From NCBI GenBank assembly GCA_022316685.1, contig JAKJHU010000760.1, forward strand, positions 1 through 64,000: 64,000 nucleotides of DNA. Reading direction: 5' to 3'. A model generated the notes under the pieces. The model made no database searches, was not told the origin of the DNA, and saw only the letters and a program-made list of their open reading frames with translations. Below are positions 41,945 through 54,345 of the stretch, in pieces. Every line of letters starts with the position of its first letter. The stretch's first letter is position 1. The position numbers and the translations under genes are program-made. Source of the DNA: Progne subis subis (taxonomy: Eukaryota > Chordata > Aves > Passeriformes > Hirundinidae).

Positions 41945-43508
41945 TGTAATGGTTTTAGTTAAAACTGGCAGAATCACTAATTAATGTAGTGACTATACAT
42001 TCGTCAAATTTTTTGCTAAAATTAGTGTAGTGGTCTTAGTGTTTACTCTTTTGTGAGATAGGATCAGGAGAACAAAGCAGGCTCAAGCTTAAAAAACATT
42101 TTTTTTTAACACACACTAAAAGAATGGAAAAGATAAGAAAAGAAAAAAAAAACCCAAAAAAAACCAAAATGCAACTTCAAAACACTCTTCCCTTCTTACA
42201 AACTGTTAACTTTCTTACAAACAACATAGACACAAGATGTGATTTTCAGTCAGTTTCACCATTTAAGCATAATCTTTCATCACTTTGGGAGAGGAGTCTC
42301 TCTAGAATCCTATAGACACATTCGCCACAAGACAAAAACAGTCTGGGGCTCTCAATGTCACAAATCTGCAGCTGCTTGGAGTTTTTGCAGATTGTGCTGT
42401 TCCACCCATTGGCAGCTTTTCCCCTGGCTATCATGGGCCTCTCAGTGTATTGGGGTACTGTTTAAGAAAGCTTCTTCTAGTATAAAACAAGGATTCTCTT
42501 CTAGCTCTAAAATAGTTTCTATCTCAAAAGAAATAGAGACCTCCTTTTACCCCAGGAGCTGAGGGCTTCAAATCACTTTCTCTCTAATCATCTTGGTCAC
42601 AAAGGCTGAGACCTCCTTTTACCCCAGGAGTGAGGGGCTTTAAGATTCCCACTTAAATCTCAATCATAGCAATCCCCAACTTTAGACTAGCATTCTAAAC
42701 AACATTAGGATGTTACAAGAAACAGTCCATTTCTCCATAGTTTACAGCAGAAAAGCTTGGTTAAAAATGTCCACATCCTCATCTCTTCTAATAATCTTTA
42801 TCAGTTCTTTCACTCCTGCTCCACTGACTTCATGCGGTGTTTTCCTACGTCCACTCTGTCTCTTTCTTTTCTCTCTCAGGGAAGGTCAGGCCTTGGAAGC
42901 TCCATGTTGCCAGGAAAGGGTTAACTCTGCCCAGGCCTGCAGTGGCCATGTGATTTCTGCTCCAGGCAGCAGTCTCTCCATTTCAGATCAGCCTGGTTTC
43001 CTCCTCCACTCTTTCTTCTCCGTCTGGAAGACACCGGAGGAGGGGCGGGAGGAGAGCTCTGCCCACCCCTCGGTGACAATCGGGGCAGCCTCGGCCAAAC
43101 GGGCCCATAGTTGTTATCAGGGGAGATCCCTCCCTGCTCTGGGGCCTCCGGGGAGGTTTTTTCAAGTGGTTGATGTTAAGCTGCAACCTCTCCTCCCCCC
43201 GGGAGCCGATGGAGTCCAGCTGGGCCTGGGCGACTTCCCCCCGAAGGGGGAGGTGGGGTGTGGGGAGCAGTAGGACCCACTCGATGTTACCTGTTCAGCT
43301 GAGCAGGAGGAAAAGGGCCTGACCTGAACAAACCCAGGATTTATATGGGTACTGCCCAAAGTCACATTCAACATTCTCAGTGGCCAAAGCAGGTGCCAAT
43401 ACCTCAAACCAGCTTCTGATAGGTCCTTGTCCTTTCTAAAACTATTTCTAGGGTCCTGAGACGGTAATTCCTCCTTAACTAAAAACCAAACTGTGCTAAC
43501 CCATGACA
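41945..43508 (-). repeat. Long solo LTR (family L), copy 3
   Basis: A 1564-bp minus-orientation LTR, TGTCATGGGTTAGCAC to CCATTACA. Its counterpart in arm B is 51374-52985 with the same flanks, so this copy was present before the inverted duplication. It is clearly diverged from copies 1 and 2. Confidence 0.85.
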
Positions 43509-44363
43509 GTGACCTTTAGGCTTTGCAGGGCTCAGGCACAGCGGCTGGGACAGAGTCAGGGCTGAGGTCACACTCTGCGGGCTGGGGCAGAGCCCATCCA
43601 GAAATGAGCCCTGGAGCAGCAGCTCTGCAGTGGTGGCCACCAGGCCGCCTTGCCAAGGGAGGCTCTGGCCATGGCCTGGAAGCAGCTGCTGCTGCCAAGG
43701 TGCCTTTGGTGCCTCAGGCTCTCCCTGGCACAGCTCCCAGCACGGCACTCTGCACTTGTGCCCGAGGCCTTCACTGTCTTGGGGCTGGCCTGGGGCTTTT
43801 CCTGCAGCGGGATCTGCCCTGGTCCTGGCACAGGAAAGGCAGTTCCTGCTGGAGCAGGAGGCTCTGCCTGGAATGGGCTCAAAAAACTCTAAAAAAGGCC
43901 TATTTACTTCAGAATTGCTTTCTAAGCATGATATGATAATTGTAATAGCTCCATACTGGAGTAAAAAACCCTTTCTTTTATTTACTCTGTAGTATGAATA
44001 AATCTTTCTGTCCATTCCTGATCTGAATCAATCATAGTTGTAGTTATATAAATATGTCTGGTATTCCATTGTTAATCTTGTGGGACAAATTGCATTACAG
44101 TTCAGTTCCACTTGTCCAATATTTTACACATAAACCTTTGACAAAATGTGGGGATGGGATTGCATCCAGCTGCTCCCTGTCTCCTCTCTCAGATGAAATT
44201 TTAATGTCTAGGTCTCCTGGGGAATGTGGGGATCCATGGTGGCTGTTGGGTGTCATTTCTCCACCTCATGACTCAGCAGGAGTTTCTCCAATGAAGAAAT
44301 AAAGCTTTGGCATGAAGCTCCCACACTGCCCATGACAGGAACCCCTGTGAGTGTCTGTGACAT
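43509..44363. other. Interval without recognisable gene
   Basis: 43509-43605 still aligns with arm B; the rest is arm A specific. Open frames here are GC-driven and not conserved. I see no gene. Confidence 0.45.
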
Positions 44364-44640
44364 CCTGGCTCTTTGGCAGCCTGGGGACTCGTGGATGTCA
44401 CCGTGGAGCCCCCATGAGTGCCTGTGACAGATGGGTGCCTTTGCAGCCCAAGGTGCCCTGGGATGTCACCATGGAATGGCTGTGACTGCCTCTGACCACA
44501 GGGCTCTTGAGCATCCCCAGAAACCCCTGGAGGTCTCTGTGGAGCCCCTGTCTCTGCCTGTGACATTCCAGCTCTGGAACAGCCTGGAGACTCTTGGAAA
44601 GTCCCCATGGAACCCCTCTGAGGGCCTGTGACAACTCGGT
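44364..44640 (+). repeat. 68-bp tandem repeat, four copies
   Basis: Units of 67-68 bp beginning at TGTGACATCC, TGTGACAGAT, TCTGACCACA and TGTGACATTC, diverged from one another. The array runs straight into the 41-bp array. Confidence 0.75.
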
Positions 44641-44647
44641 TCCTTAG

Positions 44648-45097
44648 CAGGCAACCATCACCAGCCCCTGTTGCTATGGTCAGTTTCCATGGCAACCATC
44701 ACCAGCCCCTGGTGCTATGGTCAGTTTCCATGACAACCATCACCAGCCCCTGTTACTATGGTCAGTTTCCATGGCAACCATCACCAGCCCCTGGTGTTAT
44801 GGTCAGTTTCCATGACAACCATCACCAGCCCCTGTTACTATGGTCAGTTTCCATGGCAACCATCACCAGCCCCTGTTGCTATGGTCAGTTTCCATGGCAA
44901 CCATCACCAACCCCCTGTTGCTATGATCAGTTTCCATGACAACCATCACCAGCCCCTGTTGCTATGGTCAGTTTCCATGGCAACCATCACCAGCCCCTGT
45001 TGCTATGGTCAGTTTCCATGGCAACCATCACCAGCCCCTGTTGCTATGGTCAGTTTCCATGACAACCATCACCAGCCCCTGTTGCTAGGGTCGGTCC
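44648..45097 (+). repeat. 41-bp minisatellite with RFX X-box-like core, 11 units
   Basis: Eleven near-identical 41-bp units. Ten contain GTTTCCATGRCAAC: six with GGCAAC, four with GACAAC. Each unit also has GTTGCTATGG, an imperfect complement of CCATGGCAAC, so the unit can form a small hairpin. Although 41 is not a multiple of three, several frames stay open because no unit contains a stop in any plus-strand frame. Confidence 0.93.
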
Positions 45098-45170
45098 CTT
45101 GGCAGCTCCATGCAGATCCCATGCCAGGGGTGGTTCCTTGGACACCAGCTCAGGCCTGGAGCCAGAGCCC

Positions 45171-45184
45171 GTTGCCATGGCAAC
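45171..45184 (+). promoter_or_regulatory. Perfect X-box palindrome (candidate RFX site)
   Basis: GTTGCCATGGCAAC is the full palindromic consensus bound by RFX-family transcription factors. It lies 75 bp past the 41-bp array whose units carry a one-base variant of it. Confidence 0.6.
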
Positions 45185-45204
45185 CATTTGCAGTCCCATT
45201 CCCT

Positions 45205-45545
45205 GGGCCATGGGATCCCAGAAGCACAGAATTGGCTGAGTTGGGAGGGACCCATCAAGATCCTTGAGTCCAGCTCCTGGCCCTGCACAGGACACCCCAA
45301 CAATCCCAGCCTGGGCCTGGCAGCGGTGTCCAAACGCTGCTGCAGCTCCCAGAGCCCTGGAGCTGTGGCCCTTCCCTGGGAGCCTGTTCAGTGCCCCAGC
45401 AGCCTCTGGGGGAAAAACCTTTTCCTGACATCCAACCAAAAGCTGCCCCGACTCAGCTCCAGCCCTTCCCTCCAGTGCTGTCCCTGGGCACCAGAGTGAA
45501 GAGGTTCCCACAGCCCCCAGCCAGGGACCCGCTCCCAAGGCTGCT
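45205..45545 (-). mobile_element. CR1 LINE 3' fragment
   Basis: The plus strand reads GAATTGGCTGAGTTGGGAGG, the complement of the conserved CR1 3' end, and continues through the TGTCCAAACGCT and CCCTGGGAGCC landmarks. Decayed, minus orientation. Confidence 0.75.
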
Positions 45546-46052
45546 GCCAGGGCAACCAGGGCTGGCACCAGCTGGGATGCTCGGTTTCCATCGGCTGGGA
45601 TTTAGGAATGGGATTCCCCAGGTTTGTGCTCCTGCTAAAACTGAGCTGCTGCTCACTGGCCTCCAGCCTCCCATGCAAATTACAAAAGTCAAAGACCCCA
45701 GGGCTGGGATAAGAACAATTTACTGGGAACAGCAACAGGGTAAGGAACAAATAGGAACAGAAACAATATTGATAACAGAAGGGATAAGACAAACAATATA
45801 GAGGGAAAACTAAAACACTGACTGGCTCTTCCCAGCCACGTATTTCCATGTACCTGGAAAAGACTTTGTTATCCCTGGGGAAAAGAGAGAGTCCCTTCCC
45901 TGTCCCTGGCAATGACCTGATATGGGATCAAATACAATGATGGGACCACGGCCAGAACTACCTCACATCATTGCCAGGGGCAGAGAAAAGGACAGGTGAC
46001 TCCTCAGCATGGGTCACAGGAAATGTGGGTCACAAGGACTCTTCCCAAAGTG
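45546..46052. other. Interval without recognisable gene
   Basis: No gene seen. 45912-46052 aligns with arm B (51130-51283 inverted). Confidence 0.5.
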
Positions 46053-46127
46053 TGTCCTCAGATGGGGGATGAAGTTGGAGACTCACACAAAACACTGCCT
46101 GCACTCGGGGTACTTGCCGGGTTTCCC

Positions 46128-47289
<1,162 letters not shown>

Positions 47290-48213
47290 CCAGCCAAGGT
47301 TTGGGAATGTGAAATCCTGGTTTGGGCAAAAACAAGGGATGAGTATGTTGAGTTTGAATGTCCCTCTGCTCAAGTCCATCTCTACAAGTCACCAGACATC
47401 TGGAGTCCCTAATAGCCTATCAAACACCAAGAGCAGCCCTGACAACTCCTTTGTCGAGTTCCCTGTCTCTGGTCTCTCTCCTATGGTGTTTCGGGATTGC
47501 CCCCTGTCCCAGCTGCTGGGGGTCACATCTGTACTGGGGGTTCCCCATCTACTCAGTCCCTGCCTTCTCCAGGCTGCTGGAAATCACAGGAATCCAAAAT
47601 GTTTCCCCCTTTTCCATTTGCCATTAAGGGATGATGAGGGGTCCTTGGGTCCCTTCTCCCCTTATTCTCTGCTTTGAGGGTGCAGGGGGCCCAAGGAGTC
47701 CCCCCCTGCCGCTCTCCAGCTCGTTGAGGGTCTTGCAAATCGCGGTGCTTCCCCCTCTTTGGGGTCCTGGGGGACACCGGGCTCTGCTCCTCCAGGCTGC
47801 CTCTGCCACCAGCCGCCACTGGGACCCCCAAATGTCACCCCAAGGGGCATTTTCCACCCAGCTTTGAAGTTCTTAATTCTCCAAATATCCCCACCCCAAA
47901 AACCCCAACCCAGGGACCACTCAGGATATCTGAAGCCGAGCTCCCTGTCTTGGTCTGGTAAGACAGAGGTCTGCTATGGAAGGCAGGAGCCTCCATTGAA
48001 AAAGAAAATATAAACCGCCTCTCTTTGAGTTATAATTTTGAAGTTAACGGGCTCCCAAGTAAAGATAAGCCAATAGGAATAAGAGTTCTTTAGTAGGAAA
48101 ATAAAACTAAAAATGCAGTAGTAAAAAACAAATGTAAAAAAACTCAAACAAACAAACAAACAAAAAGAAAAAAAAAAAAAAGAAAAAGAAAACAAAACAA
48201 AACAAATAAACCA
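47290..48213. other. Upstream region of the zinc-finger gene
   Basis: No further exon that I can support. 48000-48213 is A/T-rich with runs of AAAC and poly(A) on the plus strand and reads like the leader of an LTR element on the minus strand. Confidence 0.4.
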
Positions 48214-48533
48214 ACCTGACAGAGTCAGAATCCGACCTGACACCAAGTTATTCAGGGTGTTGCTTGCAGTCCAATCAAATCGTCACTGAAGTTCTCCTGG
48301 AGTGACAGATGTGGTTTTGTTGAAGCAATGATGTTGTAGAAGGGTGTAGTTTTCCTCTGAAGGTCCAGTGGTGGTGTAGATAGGTCTGGTCTTCTTCTGG
48401 GAATCCAGTGGAAACCAGGCTGCTTCTGGTGTTTTAAATCGCAGATTAAATCCAGGTGGGAATGCTTGGCTCCTCCCTCTGGGTGGAGCATCTCACAATG
48501 GGATGATGAGATTTTATCAGTCATGCAGTGAGA
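48214..48533 (-). repeat. Possible ERVL-type LTR and primer site upstream of the zinc-finger gene
   Basis: On the minus strand, TGGTGTCAGG (complement of about 48225-48242) matches the first ten bases of a tRNA-Leu primer site, as used by ERVL elements. About 290 bp upstream of it, to 48533, may be its 5' LTR. No clear AATAAA or partner LTR was found. It has the same orientation as the zinc-finger gene. Confidence 0.35.
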
Positions 48534-48760
48534 GGCAATGGACCATTAACAGAAGATATCTCCCTGGAGGGAGGATGGGTCATGGAAGAGATAAAGAACA
48601 CTGCCCCATTTGGTTTTAACAGCTGGCTCATTAAGAGAAGATCCCCCTCAGAGATATGAGGGATGGGTCATGGAAGAGATAAACAACCTGCCCCAAATGG
48701 TGTTCACAGATGGTAATAGAATACATTTTTTTTGTTACATCTTGCATTGCAAGACAGGGC
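48534..48760 (+). repeat. Two tandem 105-bp units with GATGGGTCATGGAAGAGATAAA
   Basis: The units at 48540 and 48635 share GGATGGGTCATGGAAGAG and CTGCCCCA. Both are also present in arm B (50940-51130), so the pair predates the inverted duplication. Confidence 0.7.
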
Positions 48761-48800
48761 TTGATGCTCGTTGCCCAGGCTCTCTCCAGAACACACCCAG

Positions 48801-49677
48801 GCCAATGCTCAGCAGAGAAAAGCCCCGTGAGCAGCCCCAGGGTGGCCGTGGGCAGGCTAGGGGCAAACAGCATGGCTGGGGCTCTGCAAGGTGTCTGGGG
48901 GAGATGGGAAGGAGCAGCAGAGCAGGGGCTGATCCATCCCTACTGCGCTGGACACCCCAGGGCAGCGTCCCAGAGCGTCCTCATGCACCTGCCAACAACA
49001 TCCCCCCTCTGCAGCCCTGGCCTCTCCCCCAGCTCACACAGGTGCCGCATCCTTGCAGGCACAGACACGGCAGCACTGGCTCAGGAGACCCTGTTTGCAC
49101 TGCCCAGAGCAGGCGTCAGCACCCCCATGGTGTTGGTGTGGGGAGATGAACCTGAGGGAGTACAAATGCCATCAGCCCCTGGGGCCAGGAAGGGCTAGGG
49201 GACAGCAGGGAAACCACTCAGATTTGTGGTGGCCTCTGAAATCATCCAGAAAGTTTGTTGCCATGAGCTGTGAGTTTCCTGTGCCACTGTAGGTGTTGCT
49301 GCTCAGAGCCAGGGCTGCCTGGCAGCCACCCCAAAACTGCCCTGAGCATTTCCTTTACCTCACCTTGGCTTTCTTTCTCCTTCCTGCTACAAATTTCTTA
49401 ATTTTGCCCCTCCCTGTTCCCTCCCCTGCAAACAGCCCATCCCTGGTTGCCCATTCCTCTCTGGCCCTCTGGCCCCACTCCCCATTTCAGTTCCTGAGTT
49501 CCTGGCACCGTAGGAATGTCCCCTGGGGAGCAGGATCATCCTCCAAGTGCTTCAGGAATTGTCTGCAGGCTCCTGCAGTGCTTCATGCTGCTCCCTTGCC
49601 AGAGGCACGACAGGCCAGGGGGGCACATCTGGGCTGCTGTGTCTGGCTCTGGGGCTCCCTGTTTTGGGCAAGGAGGA
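48801..49677. other. Axis region without recognisable gene
   Basis: GC-rich, several open frames but no protein signature. Confidence 0.4.
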
Positions 49678-50260
49678 GCTGCAGAGGCTCTGTAGGACTG
49701 ATAGGATGGGCTTTGGGGCTGTGAGGAGAAGCTGAGGGACCTGGGCTGCTGGACCTTCTGGAGAGGAGGCCCAGGGCTCATCCTGCAACTGCTGCAAGGG
49801 TGGTTTCAGAGAATCACAGAAGCAGACATGTTGGAAAAGACCTTGGAGATCATCAAGTCTAGCCTTTGCCTGATACTGCCTTGTCTTCCCTGAGCCTCCT
49901 CTTCTCCAGGATAAACATCCCCAGCTCCCTCAGACACTCCTCACAGGACTTGTTTTCCAGACCCCTCACCAGCCTTGTTGCTCTTCTCTGGACACACTCC
50001 AGCCCCTCCATGTCCTTCCTAAACTGAGGGCCCAGAACTGGACACAGCACTTGAGGTGGTGCCCAACCAGTGCCGAGCACAGGGAAAGAATCACTGCCCT
50101 GCTCCTGCTGGCCACACTGTTCCTGATCCAGGCCAGGTGTCATTGGCCGTCTTGGCAACCTGGGCACACTGTTGGCTCTTGTCCAGCCTGCTGTCCATCA
50201 GTCCCCCCAGGTCCCTTTCTGCCAGGCTGCTGTCCAGCCACTCTCTACCCAACCTGTTCG
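49678..50260 (-). mobile_element. CR1 LINE fragment with 140-bp flank, minus
   Basis: A CR1 3' portion on the minus strand from 50260 to 49819 (landmarks GACACAGCACTTGAGGTG and ACTCCTCACAGGACTTG on plus), ending in GATTCTCTGAAACCACC. The adjacent 140 bp (49678-49818) recurs inverted at 50370-50512 and again at 58573-58662. Confidence 0.8.
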
Positions 50261-50512
50261 GTTTTTTATCCTGGAGAAAAGGAGTCTCAAAGGAGACAAG
50301 GCAGTGTCAGGGCACAGGTTGGACTTGATGATGTCAAAGGACTTTTCCAACCTGGCTGATTCTGTGATTCTCTGAAACCACCCTTGCAGCAGTTGCAGGA
50401 TGAGCCCTGGGCGTCCTCTCCAGAAGGTCCAGCAGCCCAGGTGCCTCAGGTTCTCCTCACAGCCCCAAAGCCCATCCCATCAGTCCTGCAGAGCCTCTCC
50501 AGTGCAGGGGGA
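50261..50512 (+). mobile_element. CR1 3' end plus the same flank, plus orientation
   Basis: A short CR1 3' end (TGGACTTGATGATG to GATTCTCTG) in the opposite orientation to its neighbour, followed by the same flank sequence GCAGCAGTTGCAGGATGAGCC. Together with 49678-50260 it forms an inverted pair at the axis of the large palindrome. Confidence 0.8.
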
Positions 50513-50854
50513 AACACTGGGCAACTGAATAGCAGAATCAATATGATTTTAGTAGAAGCCATTTATTTAATATTTTATATATATATAAATATAAAATTAT
50601 ATAAAATTATATATTTAATATATATTTTATTTATGTTAAACTCCAGTTATTGATTCTAGCACTACTGTCAAAACATACAGGTGTCTCTCAATTGGCTAAG
50701 ACACTTGTTCACAAGACAGGCACACATCCTTCAGGACTCCTCATTGGTCAAGTGTCCATCATCATGTTCTGTGTTCTCTAAGTTTTGCATTGTTTGTAAA
50801 CAGTTTCTCAGGCTCTTGGTTCTTATTTTTAGTCCTGTTTTTATCTCAGTAGCC
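50513..50854. other. AT-rich spacer
   Basis: 50565-50640 is almost pure A/T with TATATA runs; such AT-rich spots at palindrome centres can extrude cruciforms. No gene seen. Confidence 0.6.
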
Positions 50855-53800
50855 TTGAGGAATTCCTGAGAGCTCCTGGGCAAGGAGCCTCAAGCCCTGT
50901 CTTACAAGGCAAGATTTATCCAAAAAAGTGTATTCTATTACCATCTGTGAACACCAGCTGGGGCAGGTTGTTTATCTCTTCCATGACCCATCCCTCATAT
51001 CTCTGAGCGGGATCTTGTCCTAATGGGCCAGCTGTGTAAAACCAAATGGGGCAGTGTTCTTGATCTCTTCCATGACCCATCCTCCCTCCAGGGAGATGTC
51101 GTCTGTTAATGGGCCATTGCCACTTTGGGAAGGGCTCTGGTGACCCACGTTTCCCCTGACCCATGCTGAGAAGTCACCTGTCCCTGTCTCTGCCCCTGGC
51201 AATGATGTGAGGTGGGACTGAAGAACATGAGGGTCTGGCCATGGTCCCATCGTTGTATTTGAGCCCATCTCAGGTCATTTCTGGCTGGGCTCTGCCCCAG
51301 CCCACAGAGTGGAACCTCAGCCCTGACTCTGTCACAGTCGCTGTGCCTGAGCCCTGCAAAGCCTAAGGGCCACTGTCATGGGTTAGCACAGTTTGGTTTT
51401 TAGTTAGGGAGGAATGTGAAATGTTACCCTGTCCAGACACTAGAAATAGTTTTAGAAAGGACAAGGTCCTATCAGAAGCTGGTTTGTGATATTGGCACCT
51501 GCTTTGGCCACTGAGAATGTTGAATGTGACTTTGGGCAGTACCCATATAAATCCTGGGTTTGTTCAGGTCAGGCCCTTTTCCTCCTGCTCAGCTGAACAG
51601 GTAACATCGAGTGGGTCCTACTGCTCCCCACACCCCACCTCCCCCTTCGGGGGGAAGCTCGCCCGAGGCCGAGCCAGACTCCATCGGCTCCCCGGGGGGA
51701 GGAGAGGTTGCAGCTTAACATCAACCACTTTGAAAAAACCTCCCCGGAGACCCCAGAGCAGGGAGGGATCTCCCCTGATAACAACTATGGGCCCGGTTAG
51801 GCCGAGGCTGCCCCGATTGTCACCGAGGGGTGGGCAGAGCTCTCCTCCCGCTCCCCTCCTCCGGTGTCTTCCAGACGGAGAAGAAAGAGTGGAGGGAGGA
51901 AACCAGGCTGATCTGAAATGGAGAGACTGCTGCCTGGAGCAGAAATCACATGGCCACTGCAGGCCTGGGCAGAGTTAACCCTTTCCTGGCAACATGGAGC
52001 TTCCAAGGCCTGACCCTTCCCTGAGAGAGAAAAGAAAGGAGACAGAGTGGACATAGGAAAGACACCGCATGAAGTCAGTGGAGCAGGAGTGAAAGAACTG
52101 ATAAAGATTATTAGAAGAGAGACTGAGGATGTGGACATTTTTAACCAAGCTTTTCTGCTGTAAACTATGGAGAAATGGACTGTTTCTTGTAACATCCTAA
52201 TGTTGTTTGGAGGAATGCTAGTCAAAGTTGGGGATTGCTATGATTGAGATTTAAGTGGGAATCTTAAAGCCCCTCACTCCTGGGGTAAAAGGAGGTCTCA
52301 GCCTTTGTGACCAAGATGATTCTAGAGAGAAAGTGATTTGAAGCCCTCAGCTCCTGGGGTAAAATGAGGTCTCCATTTCTTTTGAGATAGAAACAATTTT
52401 AGAGCTAGAAGAGAATCCTTGTTTTATACTAGAAGAAGCTTTCTTAAACAGTGCCCCAGATACACTGAGAGGCCCATGAGTAGCCAGGGGAAAGGCTGCA
52501 AATGAGTGGAACATCACAATCTGCAAAAACTCCAAGCAGCTGCAGATTTGTGACATTGAGAGCCCCAAGACTGTTTTTGTCTTGTGGTAAATGTGTCCAT
52601 AAGACTCTAGAGAGACTCCTCTCCCAAAGTGGTGAAAGATTATGTTTAAATGGTGAAACTGACTGAAAATCACCGGTTGTGTCTCTCTATGTTGTTTGTA
52701 AGAAAGTTAACAGTTTGTAAGGGAAGGGAAGAGTGTTTTGAAGTTGCATTTTGGTTTTTTGGGGTTTTTTTTTCCATCTTTTCTTATCTTTTCCATTCTT
52801 TTAGTGTGTGTTAATAAAACTGTTCACTTTTTAACCTTGAGCCTGCTTTGCTTCTCCTGGTCCTCTCCCACAAAAAGAGAATAAACACTTAGACCACTAC
52901 ACTAAATTTAGCAAACAAAATTTGACGAATGTATAGTCACTACATTAATTAGTGATTCTGCCCAGTTTTAACTAAAACCATTACACCTTCCTATGGAAAA
53001 GAAATGTCCTTCTTGTCCAGGTGCCCATGGCCACAATTGGGATTCCACCTCCAGCATTGCCTGTTGTGAGAGACTGGAGGAGATTGTTGGCTGGAAACAT
53101 TTTGTGTGTGAGGGAGGAAGGGGCAGGTCCAGCCTTGCCCTGCCCTGAAACCCCAGCACTGCCCTGCCCTGGAACCCCAATCGCCCCAGAGCCTCTATCC
53201 CAGCCCAGCAGCATCTGCCAATCCCTGGCACACCAAAGGCAATGCTCCACAGCCACCTCTGCAGCCCCCAGCCCAGCTCCTGAGAGACCAAGTGACCCAA
53301 AGTCCCTCCTGGGGGAAGGGCCCAGGAAGACCATGGGGTATTCAAGGCTGACAACAAGGCACGCACACATCTTGAGCCCACCTCCTCTTGGAATTTCTGT
53401 CTGAACACTGCTGGAATCCTGGAGTTGGTAGCTCTGTGTGTGTGTGTGCGTGTGCTTCTTTGCATCTTACTTGTCTTTTTTTCTGCGTCTTCCTCTTCTA
53501 ATTCTCTCCCTTTGCAAACATTGAGAAACTTAAATTTAACAGCTTTAGACTTTGTGATATTCAATGGGCCAATTTATAATGCTCTCAGAAGTGCTTTTTG
53601 TTGATTGAGTATTGTATTAAACCTTTTGCCAGAGTTTCTCTGATTTTCTAAAGTTGCCAGTAAAGTCTGTTTTGTTGTTTTGAGCTCCTGAGAATCTCTT
53701 GTTGCTATTTCTCCAGTGCATCAACTCAGAGTACTCAAACAATTGTAATTCCTTTGAAATGTTTAAGTGAGAGAATTGTTTGGGGGATGGGGGTCAGGTC

Positions 53801-54345
53801 TTGTCTGTCCTGCTTGGCACAGCCCAGGCAGGGCTTTCACAGCCACATTGCACACTCCATTTCCCACCTGCACCTGCTGGTGCCTCTGAGTTCTGCTTGC
53901 CCAGCCCCAGGGACGCTCCCCTTGTCTGCCCATTCCCCTTCAGTCCCTGGGCAGGGATGGCCTCAGTGGGGGCTGCTGACAGCCACAGACACTTGGAGGC
54001 TACTGCTGGATTTGACTTCTCCAGAGGCTTGTTCAACCTTCAGCTGTTCAGTCTCCCAGGGCTCATTAACATTCAAAATACTTTAACAGGCAAGTCTCTG
54101 GGAATAATTTGATTTAGGTTTTCAAATTTTTGAGGTTAATGAAACGATTTCTGAAGTGTATTAAAAGTGAATATATATTTACAAAAGGCAGTGAGAAAAG
54201 ATTTTTTATGTCCTGTTCAGGTTTTGTTTCTGTTAATGCCTTGATATGTGCAATCTCCAGTTGACACTGAATCCAAGTATATTCTAATGCAGTTTGAATA
54301 GATACGAAAATCAAGACCCTTTATGTCTGACAATCAATCAGACTC
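50855..54345 (-). repeat. Large inverted duplication, arm B
   Basis: Reverse-complement partner of arm A. It contains the second copy of long LTR copy 3 and the empty site for long LTR copy 2, and goes directly from TTCCCAAAGTG to GCAATGG where arm A holds the zinc-finger gene. Confidence 0.88.
51374..52985 (+). repeat. Long solo LTR (family L), arm B copy of copy 3
   Basis: 1612 bp in plus orientation, TGTCATGGG...CCATTACA, with AATAAA at 52813-52818. Flanks match those of 41945-43508, so it arose by duplication, not by a separate insertion. Confidence 0.85.

Noticed and set aside
44648..45097. Possible CNM or PO41 satellite of birds, which also have 41-bp units
   Set aside because: I could match only the unit length, not the sequence, so no identity is claimed.
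44628..45267. Open frames of 103-169 codons with HHQPL-type repeats
   Set aside because: They arise from the 41-bp minisatellite, whose unit lacks stops in all plus frames; the peptide repeat rotates through three frames.
48214..48260. Firm call of a tRNA-Leu primer site and ERVL 5' LTR
   Set aside because: Only ten bases match and no partner LTR, CA end or poly(A) signal was found; kept as a low-confidence feature only.
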